A DNA stretch of 64,000 nucleotides from Isochrysis galbana (lineage: Eukaryota; Haptophyta; Isochrysidales; Isochrysidaceae). Location: assembly GCA_018136815.1 (NCBI GenBank), contig CM030933.1, forward strand, positions 3,583,144-3,647,143, given 5' to 3'. A program made the translations under genes and the position numbers. The notes below the pieces were generated by a model. It saw only the letters and a program-made list of their open reading frames with translations. It did no database searches and was not told the DNA's origin. This document shows positions 1 through 13,270 of this stretch, piece after piece (the first letter of the stretch is position 1; each line of letters opens with the position of its first letter).

Positions 1-11
1 ATAGAGACGCG

Positions 12-173
12 CTCTCCTAGCGCTCCTTGACTCTCTCCCCTCTCCCTAAGGGGCGGGGGGGGGGGGGGGCGGGGGGGGGGGCCTCGCGCGGCGATCGCGA
101 GGTGGGCCCCGCCTCCGCGCACGCGCGCCCCCCTTAGGGAGAGGGGAAAGAGTAAAGAGGAGCGCTAGGAGAG
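12..173. repeat. Fold-back element around a poly-G core
   Basis: Positions 12-53 and 131-173 are inverted copies of each other (about 42 bp, a few mismatches, both beginning CTCTCCTAGCGCTCCT when read inward). They enclose about 75 bp that is mostly G runs and GC-rich sequence. The arrangement is that of a small non-autonomous fold-back or MITE-like element; no flanking duplication could be judged because the window begins here. Confidence 0.7.
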
Positions 174-177
174 AGAT

Positions 178-178
<1 letters not shown>

Positions 179-213
<35 letters not shown>

Positions 214-232
214 TCGGGGGGGGGGGGGGAAG
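179..232. repeat. (GA)n microsatellite and G tract
   Basis: A run of GA dinucleotides (about 179-210) is followed by a run of G. It produces spurious open frames of Ser-Leu or Arg-Glu on the two strands. Confidence 0.9.
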
Positions 233-1148
233 GGGCGGGGGGGAAGGAGGAGGGGGAGGATCGCGAGGGCGGCCATGGCATGATGTCATCAGAGCGCCAC
301 CGCCGCTCTCTCCGCCCCCACCTGTCGCGTGGAAAGGGAAAAAGGAGGAGGGAGAGGGCGAGAGCCATTTGCCCCCCCGCCACACCCCGCTCTTCTTCCT
401 CTATGTATCCTCGGAGGAAATATGGAGAAAAGTGGAATGTGGAAAGTGAGGTGGCCGCTGAGTTAGGGTTAGCAGTGTGTAGTGCAGCTAGGGTTAGCAA
501 GGTGCGGCTAGGGTTGGCATGGTCGGGGCCGGTACCCGACGCAAAAATATGTGGTGTTGAGCGTTGAGCCTCTTGTAGCTTCTAAGTAGCAGCCCGGTCA
601 CTCACGGACGGCAGGGTCAGGATGGGAAGGGGAAGGTAACTCCACTCGGAATGTGTGAATGTGTGGAATGTTGAATGTGAGGCCTAGATCAAAGTTCTCT
701 ATGTGCGAATAGATCGATCGATAGATAGTGACTATAGCGATCGTGGATCGTGGAGGTGGAGGTGGAGAGCTTGAGCTTGCGGTTGGCTTGTCCTAGCTGG
801 GAAACACAGCCGGGGCTTCTCCAAACACAGGAAACACAGTATGTGTTTGGGTTTCGTAGAAACACAGCCAAACACAGTCCCAAACACAGCGGGACAGCGG
901 GGGGGGGGGTCTCGGGGTCTCTACCTCTATAACTCAAAACTATCTCTTCTAAGTATAGTGTATAGTGCTTTGTATATTGTATAAAATATGCCCCGCGCCC
1001 CGCGCCCCGCGCGCGGCTCCGCTGCTCCGCTCCCCGCTTCCCCCGCCCCCGCGCGCGGCCCCGCGCTACGCTCCCTTGTGACCGTGCGCGACCCCCCCTC
1101 CCCGCCCTCTCTCCTCCCTCATCCCCATGTTCAACCCCAACGTCGACC
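233..1148. other. No convincing gene; AAACACAG-rich element at 795-895
   Basis: The stretch is GC-rich and low in complexity. Around 440-520 there are several isolated TAGGGTTAG-like words. At 795-895 the word AAACACAG recurs in both orientations around a TTTCGTAGAAACACAG core; similar AAACAC and GTAGAAACACA words recur at 20277-20366 and 20727-20790, so this is probably a short interspersed palindromic element. From 985 to 1148 the sequence is C/G-rich and could be the leader of the next frame. Confidence 0.5.
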
Positions 1149-1637
1149 GTGCCTTGCGCGCGCGCGTGTGCAACGACGGGGCAGGCGAGGCAGACCGTGC
1201 CGACACCCCGCGGTGTCCCGCCCGCCAAGCCCGTTTCTGATCCCCAACCTCCACCCACCGTCGCTGGCCTCCGCTCGCTTCCAAATCCGGCGGCTCGGCG
1301 CCATCCCGTCGATCCAAGCCTCGCCGGTGATGTTTCTGAGCGAGAGGTCATCCTAGCCTCGTGGGACCAACTGTTTGAGGATGCCGTCTACGAGGTAGCC
1401 TCTCTCTACAGGAAGTCTGACGATTTCGATTTCGAGCTCATCCACGCCATTCTCAACGGCGGCCTCTCTCGAGCCGGCAATGTCTGGCACTACCGCGTGT
1501 TTTTCGAGAAGGAGCACGTGACCAAGTGGGCTCGGAGCCGCTTCTTCCTCGACTGCACCCTCCATCACCAAGTCCGAATGGGCAAAGAGCTTTCCGAGAT
1601 CAAGTTCCCCAAGGGCCTGGCCTCGGACAACGTCTAG
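1149..1637 (+). CDS. Hypothetical protein (possible gene or exon)
   Basis: An open frame of 162 codons. The first ~70 residues are proline/arginine-rich and unconvincing, but from about residue 70 the translation becomes protein-like (SEREVILASWDQLFEDAVYE... with balanced charged, aromatic and aliphatic residues) to the stop at 1637. I do not recognise a family. The upstream part may be leader or a spliced-out region, and the true start is unknown. The opposite strand also has an open frame over 1353-1706, which weakens the call. Confidence 0.3.
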   Translation: MPCARACATTGQARQTVPTPRGVPPAKPVSDPQPPPTVAGLRSLPNPAARRHPVDPSLAGDVSEREVILASWDQLFEDAVYEVASLYRKSDDFDFELIHAILNGGLSRAGNVWHYRVFFEKEHVTKWARSRFFLDCTLHHQVRMGKELSEIKFPKGLASDNV

Positions 1638-1739
1638 ACAGCATCTCGAGTTGCACCCTCTTGAGATGAGCACTCCCCGTGCGAATTGTTCGAGTTCTCT
1701 TTTCATTTAGCCGGTGGCTCTATCTGAAGGACCCCCTTA

Positions 1740-3154
1740 TTAAGGTACAAACTTGCGATTTGACCTCAGAAAAGGGGACATCGCAGCCAGTCCCGCCCTT
1801 TCACCGCGCCCTCGCTCCTCTTCAGCCAAACCAAAGCAGGTGGTTGCACCCCACCCCACCGTACGAAGGCACGCAGACGTCCCATAGGAGGGAGGAGATG
1901 CGTCCACAGAGGCGGGCGGAGAGGCGCGCCGACGTCTCCTGACCGGACCACAACAAGGGCGTGGCAGCCACGGTGCCGCAATTGTCGCTGTCTCACGACG
2001 CAGCGAGTCTTGTACGCGCGCTTCTATCTCCCTCTGCATCCAGGGCAATTTCGAGAACCTCTTGCGCATCTCGCTCATGGGCATTGGGGAAGCGTCGTTG
2101 GATGGCTGCCCCATGACCAACTGAGTAAACATGTTTGGATTGCACATGATTGACTGTGTGCACTCAACCAGGGCGCATGTTGGGTTCGAAACTTCCATAA
2201 GTGGCATTGGGGAAGCGTCGTTGGATGGCTGCCCCATGACCAACTGAGTAAACATGTTTGGATTGCACATGATTGACTGTGTGCACTCAACCAGGGCGCA
2301 TGTTGGGTTCGAAACTTCCATAAGTTCTTGCACGCATTCGATGTGATATGGATGTCCAGCCGCGCAGCGGAATGTATTATCTGCAAATCCACACTGCAAG
2401 TGGCACACGCAGCAGTGACGAAGTTCCCAAAGTTATTTGTTATTTCACAGTTCTTTGATATGTTTGTTGTTGTGTTGCGAGTTCACGCCACTTCATCTCA
2501 GCGTGCGCCCTCTCCGACTCGACTACTTGCAATTCTTGTACCAATGTCCCGTGTTGGACGTGAGACTCCTTGGTGTGCTGCGTCACGACTTTCGGATGTT
2601 ACAGCACGCTGTTCCATCTCTACAATGCGTCTCATGGCTTGTGTACAGCATCAGTCAAAAGCCGACTCGAGTCGAGTGGGGGATCATGCTCCTGCACACC
2701 TCTGACGCGCTTCCTTCCACGTGATCGCGAGGGGGTGTATGGTGGATCGGGCTCGGCACCATAGACCGTATCTTCAAGATCAGAATCGTCGATGTTGATG
2801 GCCACGGCCTTGCGTTTCCCGTTGTAACGAGTACCCACCATCACGCGAGCGAGCAAGCAAGGGAACGAGGAGCGAACAAGAATGAGAGAGACAAACACCG
2901 CAAGGGACGGAGGATTGAGGTGTGATCAGAGTTACAAGAACTTTGCCGTGAATGGGTTGTCCAATTAGCACATTCTCTATGATAGCCTTGTCAATATCAC
3001 CGTGGAATAAAGAACGGACGCGTTTCTCCGAGTAAAATTGGGCATGCGGTGACTCGATCAAGTCAATTGTCGAAATGTGACCCACGAGAAGGCCATTTGC
3101 GGACACTATACAGTCTGCGGTGATGCTCTCTCTTGCTACATGTAAACGTCGCAC
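1740..3154 (-). CDS. Probable spliced gene with a RING-like zinc finger
   Basis: Three consecutive minus-strand open segments look coding. The first (from about 3154) contains ...GLLVGHISTIDLIESP... and ends near a GTAACT donor at about 2932. A middle segment (about 2840-2700) has an acidic and basic linker. The last (from about 2420 to 1740) has closely spaced Cys/His ligands: C-x-C-x3-C early, then C-x3-H-x2-H-x2-C (CAAGHPYHIEC), then more Cys. This resembles a RING-type E3 zinc finger, with 'GHxxHxxC' as its most telling part. Directly after it comes an exact 41-residue tandem duplication, then an Arg-rich tail. Exon joins are not settled. The first segment might be a HIRAN-like domain, but I would not insist on that. 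Confidence 0.35.
2081..2326. repeat. 123-bp tandem duplication inside the RING-like gene
   Basis: Two copies, 2081-2203 and 2204-2326, are identical at all but about one base. The 123-bp period is exactly 41 codons, so the reading frame is kept and 41 residues rich in Cys, Met and Pro are doubled. Confidence 0.95.
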
Positions 3155-3279
3155 CCCTTGCTCCGTTTAGGAGGGGGTGTTACGGATGCCCCTCCGTCCT
3201 CTCCTACGTTTACTTTCTAAGTCCTGCGAGATCTCCTCTCTCCTCTCTCTTCACGTGAGGAGAGGCGACGGGCCTCCTC

Positions 3280-4239
3280 TCTTCTTTCCTTTTCTCAACC
3301 TACTTTTATAAGTGGGGGTCAATGGGGGCCTCGCGCCCCCCCCTCTCCATTGCGGACACCCCCCGGGGTTGGCCCGTACATTCAACCCCAGCCCCTGCCC
3401 TTTGGCAGGGGCAGGGCACTCATCATTCCTGCCCAGACCCTTCGTGGGCGCGGGCCGCGAGCTGCACTCCCACGCCCGCGCTGGGCCTGCCCTCGAGCTG
3501 ACTCCCCCCCTGTCCCTGGTCGCCAGGCATACAGGGGACTTCTGGCGGCTCCCATGGCCAGCGAGGCGAGCGTGGGAGAGGCAGGGGGGGCCAGGGGCTG
3601 AGCCCCAGCCTCCACTGCCCCCTGAGCTGCCCTTGCTGGCCCCCTGGGAGCCCCCAAAGGACCCCTGAGAGCAGGCCAGGGCGCGCCGCATGGCGACGCG
3701 CCGCAGGGACAACGATGGGTGAGAGTGGAGAGAGGGAGAGGGGGGGTTTTGCACCCCCCCCGATGGAGTGCAGTGAGAAACGGGCCCCGTTTGTGTTAGC
3801 AAACGGGTGAGGGGCGGCTGGCGACAGGAGGGAGACGAGAAGGGAGTGGCTCAATGGCGAGGAGAGTATCCCAGGTGGCGCAGGCTACTCGAGTCGCAGT
3901 CACTTATTTCTCGAGGACCGCTCACGGCGCGAGCTGGTAAGGGCCGTTCTTCTTGGTTTAGAGAGTTCCTCCCCCCCCCCGGTGCTTTTTCCCGGAGAGT
4001 CGGCCGGCGTCGACCGGTCCGCCTCAATGGGTTTTCCCTCATTTTAACTTGTGGGGGGTTAGAATGGGAGCCGGGGGTCTGCGAGGGGGGAGATGTGGAG
4101 GGGTGCATACATGTATGTGTCTGTGGCAGCAACATGCGCCGAGGCGTACGGGCAGGTGCGCTGAGGGTTGTCGTGTTGGTACCGGGCTAGTGAGAGTGGT
4201 GGTACTAACGCTCAGCTAGATTATCTTCTTTCCTTTTCT
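3280..4239 (+). mobile_element. Hairpin-ended retroposon, family A (complete copy)
   Basis: The body is 3296-4223 (928 bp). It is flanked by a 16-bp direct repeat, TCTTCTTTCCTTTTCT, at 3280-3295 and 4224-4239, which is best read as a target-site duplication (the sequence is pyrimidine-only, so chance is not excluded). Its left end forms a stem-loop, CCTACTT-TTAT-AAGTGGG with one G-T pair, followed by a second GC-rich hairpin. No coding capacity is evident. Related copies lie at 33983-34566 and 58665-59502 in the opposite orientation, sharing the end hairpin and internal segments such as GCCCCTGCCCTTTGGCAGGG. Confidence 0.75.
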
Positions 4240-4537
4240 TTCCTCTCTTTCTCTCCTGCTCAACCCCCTTTCTTCGCGTATCCCGTTACGTTAGTTATCT
4301 ACGCGTTACTGTGAATGTGCGTGTGATAGTGGTGTGGGAGAATTATAAGAGGAATTTTATCCGGTTCTGTTCTGGAGTGAGCGCGAGCGATGGCGTCGCT
4401 CTCTCTCCTCTCGGCCGCCCTGGTCACCATGATGGTGCCAGGGCGATACAACCCCTGCCCCCCACACACATTAGAATATTAGAACATACTTCATAGGGTG
4501 ACATTCCCATTGGTAAGTCTCTCTGAGGTTTCCATTG

Positions 4538-4580
4538 AGGGTTAGGGTTAGGGTTAGGGTTAGGGTTAGAGTTAGGGTTG
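4538..4580 (+). repeat. Interstitial TTAGGG tract
   Basis: About six TTAGGG units with one variant (TTAGAG) lie about 275 bp upstream of the next gene. It is too short and too internal to be a chromosome end. It may be a repaired-break scar or a telobox-like promoter element. Confidence 0.9.
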
Positions 4581-4855
4581 AGTCGGTCGGTCCGTCGGCT
4601 TTCGTCGCTGAGGCCCGGCGGCAGCTCGCTCGCTCGGCGGAAGAAGAGGAAGAGGGGCGAGGGGAGTGGGGGGAGGAGGAAGGGCGGCGGGGGAAAGGGG
4701 GGGGAGAGAGAAGTTGGTGCGGCGGGGGGAAAGGGGGCGGGAAGGGGCTGGACCGGGAGGAGAGTAGGGGGGGAGGAGGCTTGTGAAGGAGAGGCCAGGC
4801 GAGTGCAGGTGGGGGTCGGGGGCGGCGGGGGGGATTGGGGGGTAGGGGGTTGAGG

Positions 4856-5539
4856 ATGGCCTACTTCACTGACAATAGCGCCGACCAGCTCATTGCACAG
4901 AGCCTTAAGACGGGCGACGTGCTGTTGGTCAACCGGCGGTGCACTGCCCTGCCGGCCCCCTCGGCCATGCTCTGCTGGCTCTCCAAATTCGGGCTCTCAG
5001 GAGACGGGCGAGACTGCTGGGACCACGCGGCTCTGGTAGTGCGCGATGAGCGCACTGACGTGCCCTACCTGCTGGAGGGCACGCCGCGCGGAGTGACACT
5101 ACGCTCATACGAGGAGCGGCTGATGCAGAGTGGAGACCTGTCAGAAGTCAAGCTGTACCGGCTACTCGGCGAGCGCGACACACCGGCGCTCTCCACCTTC
5201 CTGCATGAAGAGCTCAAGATGTCCAAGAGCATTGACGGGTTCGATGCGGAGACCAGCGCATGTCTCACAAACAAGTGCTGGAACTTGTGGAGTGTCTACC
5301 GTCATCACCGGCTCGGTGAGGGGCCACGGCGCATGCCAAGCGAGCAACGTGCCCCAGCGAAGCAACAATTGGAAGTCGGGCCATGCGGATTCGGCGCACC
5401 ACTCGTCGCGACTGCGCTGCAACGACTCGGCGTCCTGTCTAACACAGTCGATGCGAGCACGCTGCTTCCACTCCACCTCCCATTACAGCAGCTTCTTGGG
5501 GATGCGAGACTTGCTCCTCCCGTGGTAGTCCGTCGCTAA
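4856..5539 (+). CDS. Predicted permuted papain-fold (YiiX/LRAT-like) hydrolase
   Basis: A single-exon frame of 227 residues from the ATG at 4856 (an in-frame ATG at 4835 lies in G-rich sequence). Near the N-terminus it reads TGDVLLVN..., followed by CWDHAALVVRD and YLLEGTPRGV. The order 'GD-I/V-LL ... H-x-A/G-L-V-V ... E-x(3)-G-V' is that of circularly permuted NlpC/P60 or papain-like amidases and thioesterases, in which this His is catalytic. A later Cys (in GPCGFGAPLVATAL, near residue 180) would be the nucleophile in that reading. Family assignment rests on pattern memory. The substrate is unknown; no signal peptide or membrane segment is seen. The upstream region is strongly G-rich and carries the TTAGGG tract. 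Confidence 0.6.
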   Translation: MAYFTDNSADQLIAQSLKTGDVLLVNRRCTALPAPSAMLCWLSKFGLSGDGRDCWDHAALVVRDERTDVPYLLEGTPRGVTLRSYEERLMQSGDLSEVKLYRLLGERDTPALSTFLHEELKMSKSIDGFDAETSACLTNKCWNLWSVYRHHRLGEGPRRMPSEQRAPAKQQLEVGPCGFGAPLVATALQRLGVLSNTVDASTLLPLHLPLQQLLGDARLAPPVVVRR

Positions 5540-6639
5540 TGATGCTAGACCAACCATCGTTGCAGCCAATTGAGTCTAAGCTAGTTGTTTGCCACACATT
5601 CTGTATGATTGCAGGCGTACATGTATCGATGGGCATCGCACAAATAGCATGCCCATTGTGTACATGAAATGTAGAAAATGAATAGCTAGGCGCCATTATG
5701 GAGAAGTGAGAGTGTTACACCTGCGATCTCAACCCCCGTTTCCAACCCTATTCAAGTTCGTGTTCGATGTCAAAAAAGAGCAGGTTTGAGCTATCGAAAG
5801 TCTTTTTTTTTCAAATGCCAATTGTCTCCGCTCTCCTGATGCCCCCATCGAAGCGCTAGGGCGGTCAAACAGGGCTTTTAACTCCTAAGGGTGAACATTC
5901 ACTAAGTCAAGATTGAGGTATTATCAGGAGATCTTTAGGCCTTGCGGCAACTCCCCTCGTCCCTCGTGCTCTACTTAGGGGCTCTTGTCTTGTGGGGGGT
6001 CCGAGCAGAGCGGGTTGCACCTGTCCTCAGCGGCTTGTTCTCAACTTCCTCCTGTGCTGCTGAGTGACCTGTTTATCATAAGATTGTTTCACGCAGAATC
6101 TTATGAGAAATATGCACATTTTTGACGCCATTCAACAGCTCGCTCGATGTTGCTCTCGCCGCCGTCCTCGCCCTCGCCCAAGCCCGCTTGCCTGCCCTCC
6201 TCTGTTGACGGGCTTCAGCCCGTCAGCACCTCCGAAGTCGTCTCCTTCGCCGCGCCTGCCGCTGGCCTCCCTCCTTCATCATTGCCTTCAGGCCCTATGG
6301 GCCACTCCAATTCGTCAATCCACTGAGATAGAATGCCCCACCAGGCACCATATCCAAAGATGCCGCCCTGGCACCCTAGCAGCCACGCCAATCGCCGCCG
6401 CCGCCCGCGCGCAGGCGGCTTGCCTTCATTTGGTCTCCTTTCCCTCAGGGTTTCTTCCCCTCCCGTGGGGACTCTGGTCGAGCAACATCAAATACAAAAA
6501 AGCTCGGTCCTAGGATACCGGGCCTAGCTCACCATGAGGGCGCTCCTGTGAGCAAGGGGATGCATGGTTACTAGTGCGTGCCCCCGCCCTCGATGAAAAT
6601 TCCAGCGGCCTCCTCGTCACGCATGACGTGGACCTCTCC
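5540..6639. other. Intergenic; one interspersed repeat, no gene seen
   Basis: Beyond the repeat at 5858-6139, the remainder (6140-6639) holds only short C-rich frames on the plus strand without recognisable protein character. Confidence 0.5.
5858..6139 (+). repeat. Interspersed repeat F (AGGGCGGTCAAAC end), copy 1
   Basis: It starts AGGGCGGTCAAACAGGGC, continues CTCCTAAGGGTGAA...TCAAGATTGAGGT, and ends TATGCACATTTTTGACGCC. The same order of words recurs at 13505-13666 with a shorter interior, so the two are copies of one element. The AGGGCGGTCAAAC end word also occurs at 56308 and, inverted, at 39250-39265. Confidence 0.75.
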
Positions 6640-7275
6640 TCACACTTGTCTTGAAAGGATCGTCTTCAATGAGCGCATCGAATGTATACCGCACTCCTCG
6701 TGTGTCAGCTTGAACTTCTTTTCGATGTCGTAAAAGCTGTGGTACGGGTCAATGTACCCCTGCTTCTTTTCGAGCATGAGGTAATGCCTACCGGTCTTAT
6801 CGATGGCGTAGGGATACGGAAAGTCGTTCGCTCCTACAGGCGATACGAATGCGACGATCTCGTCGACGGCCTCAAATTCGAACACTTCGATGCCCACGAA
6901 GACGTACTTGAGGTCGCCGATGTAGAAGAGCAAAGAGTTCCCTGCTTCATTGAGCTCGTTCACTCTGTCGTACCCTCCTGACAATACAGTCAATGGGCAG
7001 AGGTGGCTGATGCCAACAAACATGTCCTCGCACACGAACGCGTGATGCGAGGCTTCGCCGTGTACATCGACCAAGTGCCTACCGTCATCGCGCTGTGCAA
7101 CGGACGCGACAAAGCCCACGCCGCCATTGTCACGGGTCGCGTACTTTTGGACACCGGGTTCAGGGGCGAGAATCCTTCGCCAGTGCTCTTCGAACTCGTG
7201 TATACCTGGGTCTCCCGTCTCAGGTGTGGGAGAGCCATGGTAAAGGAGCGACAAGGCAAGGTCTCTATGTGTCAT
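6640..7275 (-). CDS. Giant-virus-like conserved protein of unknown function
   Basis: An intronless frame of 211 residues from the ATG at 7275. The second half holds ...KYVFVGIEVFEFEAVDEI... and SPVGANDFPYPYAID. In my recollection this order, 'KY-V/I-F-I/V-G-x-E-V/I-x-E/S-F ... DEI ... SPVGxNDxPYPYA', is typical of a conserved hypothetical protein of large algal and amoebal DNA viruses (Nucleocytoviricota); a database search is needed to confirm it. The first half may be the matching DUF1653-like or viral N-domain; I cannot say. The gene lies 62 bp downstream of the Cys-rich membrane protein, on the same strand; both lack introns while most neighbours are spliced. The frame looks intact, so the copy may be recent or functional. 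Confidence 0.6.
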   Translation of the reverse strand: MTHRDLALSLLYHGSPTPETGDPGIHEFEEHWRRILAPEPGVQKYATRDNGGVGFVASVAQRDDGRHLVDVHGEASHHAFVCEDMFVGISHLCPLTVLSGGYDRVNELNEAGNSLLFYIGDLKYVFVGIEVFEFEAVDEIVAFVSPVGANDFPYPYAIDKTGRHYLMLEKKQGYIDPYHSFYDIEKKFKLTHEECGIHSMRSLKTILSRQV

Positions 7276-7337
7276 TTATGAGCACGAAACGAAAAAAGCT
7301 TCCGTGAGCGCCTTTCACTTTGTTCCGTGCTCGCCAA

Positions 7338-7727
7338 TCAGTCATCAGATCTGCAGGTACCACTACGACACGTGTATTCACCACAGCACTCCGAGTTACT
7401 TTGGCACACCGACCCTGGCTCGCGGCATGGCGTCTCACACACTCCCTCGTCATTGCACTCAAGTCCTTCACAGCACTCGTCGCCATAACTGCACCCCCCC
7501 CTTTTCTCGACACACGGTGTGACGGTACGGCACATTTGGTCGGAGCACACGAGATCGTGACAACAGTCTCCATCGTTTGCACACTCTCCATCCACATCCT
7601 TACATCTGTCTGGCTGCTTCTTATTCGTGAGTACCAACGCCACGACGATGGCGGCGACCACGGTGGCGACGACCACCGCGAGGGCAATCAAAAGTCGTTT
7701 CGAGGGCATATCTACTCGTATGTCCAT
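7338..7727 (-). CDS. Single-pass membrane protein with knottin-like Cys repeats
   Basis: A frame of 129 residues from the ATG at 7727, chosen because an A8 run lies just upstream and the longer frame (to 7829) adds only Arg/Glu-rich sequence; a second ATG is at 7709. Residues ~7-33 hold a basic start and one hydrophobic helix (LLIALAVVVATVVAAIVVAL). The rest is about three repeats of a Cys pattern with CC doublets (C...CxNDGDCCxxLxC...C, C...CSYGDECCEGLxC, C...CQSNSECCGEYTC), as in disulphide-knotted dickkopf/colipase-like or knottin domains. The likely topology is a short cytoplasmic N-terminus with the Cys-rich part outside or in a virion or ER lumen. It has no introns and runs in the same direction as the giant-virus-like gene below. 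Viral origin is inferred. Confidence 0.6.
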   Translation of the reverse strand: MDIRVDMPSKRLLIALAVVVATVVAAIVVALVLTNKKQPDRCKDVDGECANDGDCCHDLVCSDQMCRTVTPCVEKRGGCSYGDECCEGLECNDEGVCETPCREPGSVCQSNSECCGEYTCRSGTCRSDD

Positions 7728-7829
7728 TTTTTTTTCAACGTTTCCGGCGTCGCGCTCGCCGTCGGCGTGGGTGCCCCCTTCTCGCACCACACGCTCGGGA
7801 TCGTCGCCTTCGCCCTCGCTCCGCTGCAT

Positions 7830-8895
7830 CCGCTCAACGCGCTCGTGCGCGGCACGCCCGGTGCCTCTCGGGACGCGCCTTTATGCCGAGCCAAGGCGAC
7901 GCCGAGGGGAGGGCGTGCCTCTCTCTCTCCGCGCGCCCGCCCCAAAAATATCTGACGAGCAAGGTTGCTCTCCGGCGGGGGCTGGCCCAGGCCCCTCCTG
8001 CCTCTTTAGGCCCAGGTCAGGATTTCGGAAATTTTTTTCAAAATTTGGGGGTGGGTTTACTCACAGATTTCGGGGCGAAATTTCGCAAAATTTGGGGGAC
8101 TCCTGCTGCGCCCTCGCAAAATTTGGGGGCTCCTGCACCCCCCCCCCCCCTCACTCCCATCACCCCATCCCCATCCCCCATATCCATATCCTAAATTTAA
8201 ATTAGTGGACGGGGGGCTCCTATACCTAGGGAGAAGGGCGGGGGGCGGGGGGGGGGGGTAGTAAGTAGTAAGGGCGGGAGGCGGGAGAGAGAGGGGAGAG
8301 GGTAGGGTAGGCTAAGAGTGAAGGGCGGGAGAGGGGGGGTAAGAAAGGGCGGGAGAGGAGGGGTAGTATAGGCGGGAGAGGGGGCGGGGGGAGCCGCGGG
8401 GGCGGCGGAGAGAAGACTGCGAGAGAGCGCGAGCGCGATCCGCAGACCGCACACCGCAGACCATCATGTTTGGCGATGGACAAATGAGTGCCTTGGCCGA
8501 TCAGATTCAATGTGGGTTGATGTTGCGGCGGTATAATCACACCGGTGACCTTGAGTAAGGAGTGAGTAATACGTTAGTAGAGTACGTGTGTGATGTGTGT
8601 CCTTGTGCAAGTACTTAAATAATTAACGTTGCGCAAACGAGAGTCAATGAGTGTCAATCCTCGCTCTATCTAGGTGAAAAGTGAAAAGCCCATTCATGTA
8701 GCCAAATACAGATAGCAGCGGCGGCGGGGCTATATGCAATATGCTATATGGCTATGTATAGGTAGCTAGGTCAGGCTAGCGCGCGAGCGCGGGAGCGCTC
8801 GCGCCTCGCAAAATATTTGCGAAATTTGGGGCAGTGAACGCGAAATCTGAGCGAAATATCCGAGGAAATTTGGGCGGGTTCAAACGAAATTATGA
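7830..8895. other. Non-coding: AAATTTGGG-rich and G/A-rich repeats
   Basis: Words such as GCAAAATTTGGGG recur at 8035-8135 and again at 8808-8880 (GAAATTTGGGGC, GGAAATTTGGGCGGG), bracketing a purine-rich stretch (8200-8460) and a region with a strong GC hairpin near 8775-8800 (GCGCGAGCGC-GG-GAGCGCTCGCGC type). I see no gene. It is probably one or more decayed mobile elements; the AAATTTGGG/CCTGGCCCTAT module at its right edge also adjoins the family A copy at 33983. Confidence 0.5.
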
Positions 8896-9222
8896 CCTGG
8901 CCCTATGCCTCTCCCTCGCTGGCGCTCCGCGCCCCTGCAGGTCGACAAGAGCTGGCTGGGAGGTTCTGATCAGGGGGTCCGGGGGGAGGAGGGAGGGGCT
9001 AGTCAGAGAGATGGGCAGGCCACGATGGCGGGCAGGGCGGGCGAGTCAGGCGGGCCTGTGGGGAGAGGAATGAATGGGGGTCAGTAAGCAGGGCTGTGTG
9101 CTCCTAGCAAGCCATCAGGCGTGCCAGGAGAGTGCGGGTGGATCCTCCCCCATGGCAGGGGAGGAGTGGAGAGAGGGGGGGGCTCGTGTCCCCCGATGGG
9201 CGAACTAAGTGTAAACTTAGTT
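8896..9222 (-). mobile_element. Hairpin-ended retroposon, family D (partial)
   Basis: Its 5' end is on the right: a perfect stem-loop at 9203-9222, AACTAAGT-GTAA-ACTTAGTT, followed inward by the GGGGGG/CCCCCC hairpin and a body resembling 53787-54532. The body breaks off near 8905, at a CCTGGCCCTAT word shared with the edge of the copy at 33983. Confidence 0.7.
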
Positions 9223-9366
9223 GGGTTGGCTAGGATATAACATTATACTACTACGAGACTACGAGTACATTATTATTCTTGCAACTAGATGCTTGATTCA
9301 ATGCGTTGCATGCCTATCACGCGCCGAGCGCTGCCCGAACGACATAGTGGCAACAATCCGCTTTGC

Positions 9367-13004
<3,638 letters not shown>

Positions 13005-13082
13005 GGGGGGGGGGGGGGGCAAGGTAGAAGTTAGGATCGATTGGGGGGGGAAGGGAGGTAGAAGGTAGAAGGTCCTACATGT

Positions 13083-13270
13083 GAAAACCGTATTCACCGG
13101 TTTTCTACGGAGGCCAAATACAGTCCGGTTTTACCGGTTTTGGTGACCGGCTCCGGTTTTGGTGACCCGGGGCCGCGCAGGCCCCGCACGAGTGGGCGTC
13201 TCAGCGCAAGCGGCGAGCGAGCGAGCAGTGGCCGGCGGCCGGGGCCGCCGGCCGCCGGCCCACTGTCGAG
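13083..13270. repeat. Palindrome-rich ACCGGTTTT element
   Basis: ACCGGTTTT and its complement occur several times between 13083 and 13165, next to a TTTTCTACGGAG word that echoes the TACGGAAGT/GTAGAAACAC cores elsewhere. It is followed by a nearly pure GGCCGCCGGC hairpin (about 13228-13262). This looks like a short interspersed non-coding element. Confidence 0.5.

Noticed and set aside
4538-4580. TTAGGG tract as a chromosome end
   Set aside because: Only about six units, with ordinary sequence and genes on both sides.
7265-7687. A 140-codon minus-strand frame
   Set aside because: It is an alternative frame of the Cys-rich gene; the other frame has the membrane helix and regular Cys spacing.
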